Of a stretch of DNA of 64,000 nt, positions 16,518 through 25,274 are shown piece by piece; within the stretch, counting starts at the first letter, position 1; the number at the start of each line of letters is the position of its first letter. Source of the DNA: Fibrobacterota bacterium. Its GTDB lineage: Bacteria; Fibrobacterota; Chitinivibrionia; Chitinivibrionales; FEN-1185. The stretch is taken from positions 62,001-126,000 of the forward strand of contig PLWQ01000013.1 in assembly GCA_003165595.1 (NCBI GenBank), given 5' to 3'. The notes below the pieces were generated by a model that had not been told where the DNA came from, ran no database searches, and saw only the letters and a list, made by a program, of their open reading frames with translations. A program made the position numbers and the translations under genes.

Positions 16518-17510
16518 ATGTCCATTATTCCTCGTACAATAAGCAGGTATCAAATTGTCAAGTTGTTGGGCAGCGGAGCCATGGGAAACGTCTATTTGGC
16601 CAGGGACCCGACGTTGGCTCGCCAGGTTGCACTCAAGGTCGTTACTCTGGACCCCGCCCTTGAATCCGAAGTCTGCAGTAGCTATCGAACCAGATTCTCA
16701 GCAGAAGCAAAAGCACTGGCAAGACTGGACCACCCTTGCATTGTGCAGATTTTTGATGCGGGTGAGGAGGACAATAATCCATGGATTGCATTCCAGCTGG
16801 TTGAAGGTGAAAGCCTGGAAACCGTCATTTCGAGGCGGGGAAAACTTACCATTCGCCGCGCCCTGCTCTTTGCAATAGATATTGCTTCGGCTCTGCAGCA
16901 TGCCCACAGCCGAAATATTGTCCACCGGGATGTAAAGCCCGCAAACATTCTTATTGAACCCAAGACGGGGTTGGCCAAGCTCACCGATTTCGGCATTGCC
17001 CAGGCGTGCTGGTCAAAATCCGTCGAAAACGGTTCCATGGTTGGCTCTCCAGGATATATGTCCCCCGAACAGATTGATGGAAAAGAAGTTGACCAGCGGT
17101 CCGACATTTTTTCGTTGGGTGTTGTTCTCTACCAGATGATATCAGGAGAGCAGCCCTTCCTCCGGGACTCGTTGTTGGCTACCATTGATTCCACCTGTCG
17201 TGGTGATTACATCCCACTTCAAGATCTTATGGCGGACGTGCCAAAAGGCATTGAAACAGCAGTGCGGCGGTGTCTTTTTGCGAATCAAAGGATGCGGGTA
17301 GGTTCGGCCGCAGAACTTGTTGACATGTTGAAGCCTCTTGTTCCTGATGAAAATGCAGGTGACCGCTTGAATACGATTTTCTCAACCCTTCCGGCCAAAG
17401 CCGAAACACGGCCGATGGCATCTCGAACGACTATTCTTGCCGGTATCTACTCCTTCGTGCAAACGAATCTGATATCACGCATCGTCGAATCGTTTACCTT
17501 GCCTGATTGA
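16518..17510 (+). CDS. Soluble Hanks-type Ser/Thr protein kinase
   Basis: A 330-residue protein with a complete kinase domain over about residues 10-265. It has the glycine loop LGSGAMGNVYLA, the ATP-anchoring Lys in VALKVV (K40), the catalytic loop HRDVKPAN (D138), the DFG motif (D157) and GSPGYMSPEQ. All catalytic residues are present. Unlike PknB-type kinases there is no transmembrane helix or PASTA/sensor domain after the kinase fold, only a short tail, so it should be cytoplasmic. Start ATG 16518 has GAGGA upstream. It stands alone and convergent with the protease at 17595, so the substrate and signal are unknown. Confidence 0.9.
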   Translation: MSIIPRTISRYQIVKLLGSGAMGNVYLARDPTLARQVALKVVTLDPALESEVCSSYRTRFSAEAKALARLDHPCIVQIFDAGEEDNNPWIAFQLVEGESLETVISRRGKLTIRRALLFAIDIASALQHAHSRNIVHRDVKPANILIEPKTGLAKLTDFGIAQACWSKSVENGSMVGSPGYMSPEQIDGKEVDQRSDIFSLGVVLYQMISGEQPFLRDSLLATIDSTCRGDYIPLQDLMADVPKGIETAVRRCLFANQRMRVGSAAELVDMLKPLVPDENAGDRLNTIFSTLPAKAETRPMASRTTILAGIYSFVQTNLISRIVESFTLPD

Positions 17511-17594
17511 CACGGCGCAAATCATCTTCGGCCGGATCGTTCGGCAAACATTCCTTTTTGTCTTCCCGCGCCTGCTAACGCTGTGACTCAAATT

Positions 17595-20390
17595 CTACTG
17601 GGCCTTCGATATCGCAACTCGCTCGCCGCCGACAACGAATCGCCGAAGAGTGATTTCGGCCCCGTCCTTGATCCGCGCAACGTAAAATCCCGGCGCCAGA
17701 TGCTGTGAGAAGGTCAGGCTGCTCACCGAAAATTGCCCGGTGATCAGTGTCTGAAGAATGCAGGCGCCGTGAGCGTCAATGATGCTCAGGCTGCGGGGCG
17801 CGGACCGGTCTGACGAGAAGAGGATCGCGGCGCCGACAGTGTTTCCCAGCGCTGCGGCCGCTTCGTTCGAGTAGTCCGAATACAGGTAGGCGTTGTACGC
17901 GCGGACCCTGTAGGAATAGGTTGTCTTGGTTGTCAAACCGATGTTCGAATAGGTCGCTATCGTCGGCCCGACGGATGCAATGGGCGCATAGGCGCCTGCT
18001 CCCGCTTTTCGCTCTATGTAGAAGCCCGCAATGGACCCGGCGGCCGCGTTGTTCTTCCAGGCAAGGTTGATCTGGGTCGTAAGTGCCTTTGTCGCGATCA
18101 AATTGGACGGCGCGGTGACCTTTATCGTTGTGAAACTTGCTTCGGAGGAGTAATCCGAAGTCAGCAGACTGCTGTAGGCACGAACGCGGAAGGTGTATGT
18201 CGTATTCGGCGTGAGCAGCGCAACGGCGACCGTCAGGACCGTTGACGATACCGCGGCAATTTGTCCGTAGGGGCCGGTTCCGATTTTACTTTCGACGTAG
18301 AACCCGCTTATTGAAGCCGGATTTTCCTGCCATTTCAGATTCACAAGGCTTGCGGTGACAGCCTGAACAGTGAGGCTTGTGGGCGCTGGCAGGTTTGTGG
18401 TTGTGGCACTTGCTTCATTGGAGTAGTCCGAATACAAATACGCGTTGTACGCGCGGACTCTATAGGTGTAGGCGGTATTGGATGTCAAGCCGCCGTTCGC
18501 ATAGGTCGTTGTCGTCGGCCCGACTGATGCAATCGGCGCATAGGCGGCCGAGCCTGTTTTACGTTCGATGTAGAAGCCTGCGAGCGAGCCGGCAGCCGCG
18601 TTGTTCTTCCAGCCGAGGTTGATCTGCGTCGAAGAGGCCTTTGTTGCGATCAAGCCGGTGGGCGCTGCAATGCTTATCGTGGTGAAGGTCACCTCGTTGG
18701 AATATGCCGAGGTCAGCAGATTGCTGTAGGCGCGAACCCGGAATGTATACGTCGTGCCTGGTGTGAGCAACGCGACGGCGACCGTGAGGACCGTTGACGG
18801 TTCGACGGCAATTTGTCCATAGGCGCCGGACCCGATCTTGCTTTCAATGTAGAACCCGGTGATCGAAGACGAACTCTCCTGCCATTTCAGGTTCACCAGG
18901 CTTGCGGTTGCAGCCTGCACGGTGAGGTTCGTGGGCGCAGGAACGTTTGTGGTGGTGGCACTTGCTTCGTTGGAGTAATCCGAATACAGCTGAGTGGTGT
19001 ACGCACGGACGCGGTATGTATACATCGTGTTCGATGTGAGCCCGGTATTTGCATATGTCAATACGTTCGCCCCGACAGCCGCAATCTGGGCGTAGGCGGC
19101 AGATCCGGTTCTGCGTTCGATGTAGAACCCGCTCACCGTGCCTGCATTGTTCTTCCACGAAAGGTTGATTTGCGTAACCGATGCCATGGCGGCGGTCAGG
19201 GTCGAGGGGGCGGCAAGCGTCGTGGTCATCGCCGATGCCTCATTCGAGTAATCGGATGTCAATTTTGTCGCATAGGCGCGCACCCGGTAGGTGTACACCG
19301 TGTTGGAGGCCAGGCCCGTGTTCGAGTAGAAGACGACGGTCGGGCCCACGGCGGCGATCTGGGCGTAGGCGGCAGATCCGGCTTTGCGTTCGATATAGAA
19401 CCCGCTTACCGTGCCTGCATTGTTCTTCCACGCGAGATTGATTTGCGATATCGAGGCCGTTGTCGCGGTCAAATTGGACGGCGCAGCCAATTGGGAATTT
19501 GTTCCAGCGGGTACGGCGTATTGTGTGCCTAGTCCGACCCTGAGGCACCCATAACCTATCCACATGTATCCGGCTTCGCCCCAGCCTGTGCCCCAGGAAT
19601 TCCGCAGGCGCCAGGCTTTCTTGGTGTCGTCCCATCCTACGAGAACGATGGCATGATTGGTGGGGGCGGCAGGATCATTATTGTCGAAAATGCCACCCGT
19701 GTAGGCCATGAAAGCGTTGGTGGCTGCGACTGTCGAATATACTCCGCCGTGGCTATATATCGCCTGCTTTATTGATGCTGCGCTGGTATCGACGCTGTAG
19801 GTCGCCTGGATGGGATAGTATTTTGGGCACTGACATCCCGGCTGCGTGCCGAGGTAAGGAGAACAGCTTTCCAGCGGGGTCCCGGCCGACATGGACGAAA
19901 ATGCACACGATCCTCCGACATTGCATCCATAGCCTTGAGGGCTGCAAAATACCAGGTACTCTTCTGAAAGGTCTGTCGTAACACTGTTGGAAATCTCGAG
20001 TGCCGATTCATAGGAACCAATCGATGCAAACGCCCAGCACGACAGGCAATTCCCTTGATTCTTGACAGGCGTGCATTTCCCTTGTGCATTCCAGTCGAAG
20101 GATAAAGGCAAGCTGAGAGTTTTTTCCAAAGAAGAAGGTTCCCTGGGCGCCAGATTCAACTGCTCCTTTTTGAAATCCAATCCGCACAGTTCGTCAACAG
20201 AGTAGCCGATAACGCTGGTGGGACCGACAGTATAATGATATCCCTTGTCCCTTATTTCCTGCTGTAACTTTGACAACAGCTGATTGATTTCCTGGGTTGA
20301 ATAGGTTTTTGCGGCCGCGCAGGTCACGAGTGCGGCAACCGCGACAAAAGCCGGAACCATCAAGCGGCGAACTGCATTTGTGTGTCTCAT
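17595..20390 (-). CDS. Secreted papain-family (C1A) cysteine protease with six FN3 domains
   Basis: The ATG at 20390 follows AGGAGG and encodes a signal peptide. A short prosegment (~30-95) precedes a C1A peptidase domain (~96-295) with oxyanion Gln112 (VKNQGNC), nucleophile Cys118 (SCWAF), His246 (NHAIVLVGWDD) and Asn264 (RNSWGTGWGE), so all catalytic residues are present. Six FN3 domains of ~90 residues follow (ATTASISQINLAWKNN and similar), then a C-terminal FlgD/Por-type domain (LSIIDAHGACI...GFYVARI). It should act outside the cell, possibly surface-attached, on proteins or peptides. A CRP-type promoter lies upstream at 20497-20546. Confidence 0.9.
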   Translation of the reverse strand: MRHTNAVRRLMVPAFVAVAALVTCAAAKTYSTQEINQLLSKLQQEIRDKGYHYTVGPTSVIGYSVDELCGLDFKKEQLNLAPREPSSLEKTLSLPLSFDWNAQGKCTPVKNQGNCLSCWAFASIGSYESALEISNSVTTDLSEEYLVFCSPQGYGCNVGGSCAFSSMSAGTPLESCSPYLGTQPGCQCPKYYPIQATYSVDTSAASIKQAIYSHGGVYSTVAATNAFMAYTGGIFDNNDPAAPTNHAIVLVGWDDTKKAWRLRNSWGTGWGEAGYMWIGYGCLRVGLGTQYAVPAGTNSQLAAPSNLTATTASISQINLAWKNNAGTVSGFYIERKAGSAAYAQIAAVGPTVVFYSNTGLASNTVYTYRVRAYATKLTSDYSNEASAMTTTLAAPSTLTAAMASVTQINLSWKNNAGTVSGFYIERRTGSAAYAQIAAVGANVLTYANTGLTSNTMYTYRVRAYTTQLYSDYSNEASATTTNVPAPTNLTVQAATASLVNLKWQESSSSITGFYIESKIGSGAYGQIAVEPSTVLTVAVALLTPGTTYTFRVRAYSNLLTSAYSNEVTFTTISIAAPTGLIATKASSTQINLGWKNNAAAGSLAGFYIERKTGSAAYAPIASVGPTTTTYANGGLTSNTAYTYRVRAYNAYLYSDYSNEASATTTNLPAPTSLTVQAVTASLVNLKWQENPASISGFYVESKIGTGPYGQIAAVSSTVLTVAVALLTPNTTYTFRVRAYSSLLTSDYSSEASFTTIKVTAPSNLIATKALTTQINLAWKNNAAAGSIAGFYIERKAGAGAYAPIASVGPTIATYSNIGLTTKTTYSYRVRAYNAYLYSDYSNEAAAALGNTVGAAILFSSDRSAPRSLSIIDAHGACILQTLITGQFSVSSLTFSQHLAPGFYVARIKDGAEITLRRFVVGGERVAISKAQ
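17850..18945 (-). repeat. Duplicated two-FN3 unit within the protease gene
   Basis: FN3 domains 3 and 5 are of one type (start NLTVQAATASLVNLKW or SLTVQAVTASLVNLKW). Domains 4 and 6 are of another (with an extra Ala in WKNNAAAGS). The gene therefore contains two tandem copies of a ~550-bp two-domain unit, about 18395-18945 and 17850-18395. Confidence 0.75.
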
Positions 20391-20496
20391 GCGAACCTCC
20401 TCTTGCTGTCTGTGTTAAGCGATTAAATTCCCAAACGTAGTTATTTGTGCCTATTCTGAAATCCGGGCCCCTCCGTCGTGACCATCTTGGGGCATC

Positions 20497-20546
20497 TGGC
20501 CTAATTATACCACCAAAATCGCAGAAAGACTGTGACAATCATCACA
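20497..20546 (-). promoter_or_regulatory. Class II CRP-type promoter for the secreted protease
   Basis: On the minus strand an extended -10 (TGGTATAAT, hexamer 20509-20504) lies 29 bases downstream of the centre of a perfect CRP consensus TGTGA-N6-TCACA (20531-20546). If the hexamer starts at -12, the site is centred at -41.5, exactly the class II activator position, and +1 is an A at 20497. There is no good -35, as expected for an activator-dependent promoter. The leader to the ATG at 20390 is about 107 nt. Confidence 0.6.
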
Positions 20547-20764
20547 CAATACCAAAAGAAATGTCGCCCGTCATAATTTGCATAACAAATTTTAATTCAG
20601 AATGTTACAAACAATAGAGCCGTCATGCGGTCACCAGCCGGATGATTTCCCGGCACGATTGAAGAAAACAAAACACGCGGTGAAGCATGGCTATTATCGC
20701 ACTTCTTTGGGAAATCACGAGGGCAACCCGGGGACGCCCGCTTGTTATATTTTCTGTTCTCACC

Positions 20765-22501
20765 ATGAAATCGCTGCGCGGCTACATCCTCAGATACTGG
20801 AAATCAATCAGTTTTGCCCTGGCTTTTCTCACCTGTGAAGCTGTGTGCGATCTGTTTCAGCCGACAATCATGGCGCGGATGGTGGACCGCGGAATTGCAC
20901 GCCGCGACATGCACACGGTTCTGTCGCTCATGGGCCTCATGTTTGCCGTCACGGCGGTCGGCGCGATCGCCGCGGTGGGCCGCAATATCATTTCCAGCAT
21001 GGCATCCACACGCTTCGGCGCAGACATACGCTCGGCGTTGTTCCGCAAGATTCAATCGTTTTCATTTGCCAGCCTCGATCGGTTCGAAACCGGGGCGCTT
21101 GTCACGCGACTCACCAGCGATGCCGGCCAGGTGCAGCTGTTCTTCAACGGGATGATGCGCATATTCGCCAAGGCGCCGATCATGGCCGCGGGAAGCATTG
21201 TAATGGCCATTCTGCTCAATGCGAAAATGTCTGTGGTGCTGGTCGCGGTAATACCGCTCATTCTCGTTGTTCTCGTGGTCAACCTCAGGCTCGGGTTCCC
21301 GTTGTTCACCAGGGTGCAGAAGGCGCTCGATTCGGTGAACACCGTGATGCAGGAGTACCTTGCGGGTGTGCGTGTTGTCAAGGCCTTCAACCGGTTCGAC
21401 TATGAGCGCGGCCGTTTCGAAGGGGCCAACGAAAGGCTCGCGGCCGTCACGACCCGCGTGATGCGGGTGATGGCCTTTTTCGGGCCCGGCATCGGCCTGT
21501 CGCTCAATATCGGAATAATTGCCGTGCTCTGGTTCGGGGGCCAAAGGGTTCAATACGGTGACGTGAAGGTGGGCGAGGTCATCGCATTCACCAATTACAT
21601 GACGCAGATTCTGTTCTCGCTCATGATGATTTCCATGGTGATCACAACGTTCGCCAGGGCGCGCGCCTCGGCGGAACGCATGGGCGAGGTGCTTGCCGAA
21701 AAAGAATCAATGCCGGATGCGGCGCACCCCCGGCCGCTCCCCGCAGCGCGGTCCGGCATCGTTTTCTCGCATGTTTACTTCAGCTACGGCGGCGAATCCG
21801 CGGCGCCCGTGCTCTCGGACATCCATTTTTCGGTCGCCGCCGGCGAGACGATCGGGATCATCGGATCCACGGGCGCGGGAAAATCGAGCCTCATGAACCT
21901 GGTACCGCGCTTTTACGATACGTCATCCGGTTCAATAACCGTTTTCGGCGTTGATGTAATGGAACTGGTCACTGCGGCGCTGCGCGATACTATCGCCGTT
22001 GTACCCCAGAAGACCACGCTGTTTACCGGAACGATTGGGGAAAACATCAGGTGGGGCCGGCCTTCGGCTTCGCCCGGGGAAATAGAGCGCGCTGCCGAAA
22101 TTGCCCAGGCGCGCGAATTCATCGAGGGATTGCCCGAGCGGTACGACACCATGCTCGGCCAGGGCGGCGTCAATCTCTCCGGCGGACAAAAACAGCGTAT
22201 CTCGATTGCGCGCGCACTCGTCCGCAACCCGTCGATACTGATACTTGACGATTGTACCAGTTCGGTTGACGTCGCCACCGAAGCAAAAATACGCTCGGGG
22301 CTTGCAGCATACATGCGGGAGCTTACGTCGTTTTTCGTGAGTCAGCGAATAACGTCGGTGATGCGCGCGGACAGGATACTGGTGCTCGAAAACGGAACAA
22401 TTGCCGGACTCGGAACGCATGCCGAGCTTGTGGGTTCCTGCGAGGTATACCGGGACATTTTCCGTTCCCAGATAGGATCGGACGGCATTCCAAATGCTTG
22501 A
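20765..22501 (+). CDS. ABC exporter half-transporter, subunit 1 (degenerate ATP site)
   Basis: Start 20765 (MKSLRGYILRYWKS) matches the usual start of this family; an in-frame ATG at 20687 would add 26 residues. About 578 residues: six transmembrane helices (~15-310), then an ATPase domain with Walker A GSTGAGKSS and signature LSGGQKQR. The Walker B end is LILDDCTSSVD, so the catalytic Glu is Asp. The switch His is Gln (VSQR). It overlaps the next half-transporter by 8 bp, and the two should form a heterodimer like TM287/288 or BmrCD, exporting drugs or lipids. The degenerate site uses this subunit's Walker motifs. Confidence 0.9.
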   Translation: MKSLRGYILRYWKSISFALAFLTCEAVCDLFQPTIMARMVDRGIARRDMHTVLSLMGLMFAVTAVGAIAAVGRNIISSMASTRFGADIRSALFRKIQSFSFASLDRFETGALVTRLTSDAGQVQLFFNGMMRIFAKAPIMAAGSIVMAILLNAKMSVVLVAVIPLILVVLVVNLRLGFPLFTRVQKALDSVNTVMQEYLAGVRVVKAFNRFDYERGRFEGANERLAAVTTRVMRVMAFFGPGIGLSLNIGIIAVLWFGGQRVQYGDVKVGEVIAFTNYMTQILFSLMMISMVITTFARARASAERMGEVLAEKESMPDAAHPRPLPAARSGIVFSHVYFSYGGESAAPVLSDIHFSVAAGETIGIIGSTGAGKSSLMNLVPRFYDTSSGSITVFGVDVMELVTAALRDTIAVVPQKTTLFTGTIGENIRWGRPSASPGEIERAAEIAQAREFIEGLPERYDTMLGQGGVNLSGGQKQRISIARALVRNPSILILDDCTSSVDVATEAKIRSGLAAYMRELTSFFVSQRITSVMRADRILVLENGTIAGLGTHAELVGSCEVYRDIFRSQIGSDGIPNA

Positions 22502-24407
22502 CAAAACAATAAGATCAGGCGGCCGGGGCGGCGCGCCGGCCGGACCGGGGATTCCCGGCAGGCCTGGACCATTCGGTGGTCGCGGGGATTTCGGCCGCCG
22601 CGGCATGCCCGTGGAGAAACCGAAGAATTTCTGGCCCACGGTGAGCCGTCTATGGACCTATTTCGGCGGCGAGCGGCGCCATCTTTTTGGAATCTTTCTT
22701 CTGATTGTACTCTCGTCATGCACAGGGCTTTCGGTTCCGTATCTTATCGGGCGAGTCGTCAATGTTCTGGCAAAGGGGAAAGGCGCGGTCGATCTGGGGC
22801 TTGCCGGTTGGTTTGTCCTGGTGCTGCTCGCGGTCTACGTGTGCGACACGGGCATCAATTTTCTGCAGAATTACTTTCTGGCCGGCGTGTCCCAGCGGAT
22901 AGTGAAACACCTGCGGCGCGCTCTCTTCGACAAGCTCCAGAAACTTCCGATTTCGTTTTTCGATTCGCGCACGCACGGCGAACTCATGAGCAGATTTACA
23001 AACGACATAGAAAATGTGAGCAGCACCATTTCACAGGCAACAATGCAGCTCATGGCGGGATCGCTTGCCGTTGTCGGATCGCTGGTGATGATGCTCGCGC
23101 TCAATCCGCTGCTTACGCTCGCGAGCATTGTTACCGTGCCGTTGGTGATCGCGTGCATCACCATCATTACGAGAAAGACCCAGCCGCTCTTCCGTGACCA
23201 GCAGGCGACCCTGGGCCGTCTCAACGGACACATTGAAGAGACCATGTCGGGAATGCATGTTGTCAAGGCCTTCGGCAGGGAAGAATGGACTATAGACGAA
23301 TTCGAACGGCACAACGCGCGGCTGCGCGACGTGGGCATGAAGGCCCAGATCTGGTCCGGGTACATCATGCCGCTCATGAACGTCATCAACAACATCGGAT
23401 TTGCCGCCGTGGCGGGCGTCGGGGGCATTCTTGCCGTGCGGGGGATGGCCACGGTGGGCGTCATCGCGAGTTTCCTGGGCTATTCGCGCCAGTTTTCCCG
23501 GCCGCTCAACGATCTGTCGGCCATATACAATATGCTGCAATCGGCTGTCGCCGGGGCCGAACGCGTTTTCGAGATCCTTGACGAAAAGCAGGAGCCCGTG
23601 GATCCGCCGGGCGCGATCGCGCTCGACAGCCCCTTGGGTCATGTCGTTTTTGACAATGTGTCCTTCGGATATCGCTCGGATGTGCCGGTACTCAGCGACA
23701 TCGCCTTCGAGGCGGAGGCGGGAAGCACCATGGCGCTCGTGGGCCCCACCGGCGCGGGAAAAACGACGATCGTCAATCTGCTCGCACGATTTTACGATGT
23801 TTCCCAGGGTAGGATTCTCATTGACGGAAGGGATATCCGGGAGTACACTCGCGACAGCCTCAGGCGCTGCTTCGGCATCGTGCTTCAGGACGCCTATCTT
23901 TTCTCAGGCACCATCCGCGAGAACATCCGCTACGGCAGGCTCGGCGCGACCGACGCGGAAGTGGAGTCTGCGGCGACAATGGCCAGGGCCGACCAGTTCA
24001 TACGGCGTTTGCCCAGGGGATACGAGACCGTGCTGGCCGGAAGCGACGGACTGCTGTCCCAGGGCGAGCGCCAGCTTCTGACGATCGCCAGGGCGATCCT
24101 TGCCGACCCGCGCATACTCATCCTCGACGAAGCCACAAGCAGCGTGGACACCCGCACCGAGGTGCATATACAGGAGGCGATGCGGTCACTGATGAAAGGC
24201 CGAACGAGTTTCATCATTGCCCACCGCCTTTCCACGATCCGCGACGCCGACAGCATCATGGTGATCGATCGCGGCCGGATCATCGAAAAGGGACGTCACC
24301 GCGACCTGCTCGACGCAAACGGCTTTTACAGGACAATGTACATGAGTCAGTTCGCCAACATTCCCGAGCCGGAAGCGGAAAAAAGCGACGTGAAGACAAT
24401 CAACTGA
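22494..24407 (+). CDS. ABC exporter half-transporter, subunit 2 (catalytic ATP site)
   Basis: A 637-residue protein that begins inside the end of subunit 1. It has the Gly/Pro/Arg-rich N-terminus and MPVEKPKNFWPT typical of the larger partner in these pairs, then six transmembrane helices. The ATPase domain has Walker A GPTGAGKTT, Walker B LILDEATSSVD with the catalytic Glu, and switch His in IIAHR. Its signature is LLSQGERQ instead of LSGGQ. It therefore supplies the active Walker site and the altered signature that completes subunit 1's weak site. It sits in the inner membrane; the substrate is unknown. Confidence 0.9.
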   Translation: MLDKTIRSGGRGGAPAGPGIPGRPGPFGGRGDFGRRGMPVEKPKNFWPTVSRLWTYFGGERRHLFGIFLLIVLSSCTGLSVPYLIGRVVNVLAKGKGAVDLGLAGWFVLVLLAVYVCDTGINFLQNYFLAGVSQRIVKHLRRALFDKLQKLPISFFDSRTHGELMSRFTNDIENVSSTISQATMQLMAGSLAVVGSLVMMLALNPLLTLASIVTVPLVIACITIITRKTQPLFRDQQATLGRLNGHIEETMSGMHVVKAFGREEWTIDEFERHNARLRDVGMKAQIWSGYIMPLMNVINNIGFAAVAGVGGILAVRGMATVGVIASFLGYSRQFSRPLNDLSAIYNMLQSAVAGAERVFEILDEKQEPVDPPGAIALDSPLGHVVFDNVSFGYRSDVPVLSDIAFEAEAGSTMALVGPTGAGKTTIVNLLARFYDVSQGRILIDGRDIREYTRDSLRRCFGIVLQDAYLFSGTIRENIRYGRLGATDAEVESAATMARADQFIRRLPRGYETVLAGSDGLLSQGERQLLTIARAILADPRILILDEATSSVDTRTEVHIQEAMRSLMKGRTSFIIAHRLSTIRDADSIMVIDRGRIIEKGRHRDLLDANGFYRTMYMSQFANIPEPEAEKSDVKTIN

Positions 24408-24452
24408 ATCAAGAAACGTATCGGTTCAGTTCAAACAATACAGGAGGGAAAA

Positions 24453-25265
24453 ATGGCAATCAAAGGCGAATGGATCGAGTACGACGGCCGGAAGGGTTAT
24501 TTTGCGGCGCCGGAAAAGGCGGCAGAACCTCTTCCTGCAATTATCGTGATTCAGGAGGCGTGGGGTGTCAACGAACACATTGAAGACGTCACGAGGCGTT
24601 TTGCCGCGGCCGGGTACGCGGTCCTGGCGCCTGACCTTTTTGCGGTCAACGGCGAGCGGCCTGCTGCGCTGTCCCGCGGACGCGTTGAGAAAGTGGTGAA
24701 ATTCGTTCGCCAACTTCCCCCCGGCGCCATGGGAAACCCGGCGCTGCGGGACGGGGAGCTTGCAAAACTCCCGGATGCCGACAAAAGGGAAATCAGCGAG
24801 ACGATGGGGCAGGTGTTTGGCGGCCCCGGGCGGTTTGCGGGGTACATGCCTCAGTTGAGGGATGCCGTTCGTCATCTGAGGACCCGGCAGCAGCAGACAA
24901 AAGACCAGAAGGTTGCCTGCGTGGGCTTCTGCATGGGAGGAGGACTTTCGGCGCTTCTTGCCTGTGAAGAACCGGACATTTCCGGCGCTGCCGTATTCTA
25001 CGGAACCACGCCTTCCGCGGAAAAAATACCATCCATCAATTGCCCCGTAATAGGATTCTACGGCGGCAACGACCAGCGGGTCAATGCGGGCATTCCATTG
25101 TTTGAAGAGGCCATGCGAAATGCGGGGAAGTCGTATGAACGCTTTGTGTATGAAGGCGCGAGCCATTCTTTCTTTAATGATGACGGTCATTCGTACAATG
25201 TCAAGGCGGTCCGGGATTCATTCGTGAGGCTTCTCACTTTCTTTCACAAAATACTGTCCGATTAG
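24453..25265 (+). CDS. Dienelactone hydrolase family protein
   Basis: A 270-residue alpha/beta hydrolase with a good Shine-Dalgarno (CAGGAGGG). The nucleophile is Cys160 in GFCMGGG, with Asp207 (GGNDQRV) and His238 (EGASHSFF) completing the triad and Glu36 in the usual position (QEAWG). This is the dienelactone hydrolase pattern. Members hydrolyse lactones or esters, and the true substrate is often not dienelactone. There is no signal peptide, so it is cytoplasmic. It is 46 bp after the ABC exporter and 9 bp before the radical SAM gene, so co-transcription is likely. Confidence 0.88.
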   Translation: MAIKGEWIEYDGRKGYFAAPEKAAEPLPAIIVIQEAWGVNEHIEDVTRRFAAAGYAVLAPDLFAVNGERPAALSRGRVEKVVKFVRQLPPGAMGNPALRDGELAKLPDADKREISETMGQVFGGPGRFAGYMPQLRDAVRHLRTRQQQTKDQKVACVGFCMGGGLSALLACEEPDISGAAVFYGTTPSAEKIPSINCPVIGFYGGNDQRVNAGIPLFEEAMRNAGKSYERFVYEGASHSFFNDDGHSYNVKAVRDSFVRLLTFFHKILSD

Positions 25266-25274
25266 GCGGCGCGC

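Noticed and set aside
17850-19490. Regularly spaced repeats as a possible CRISPR array
   Set aside because: The period is about 270 bp, in frame and encoding FN3 domains; there are no short repeats with unique spacers.
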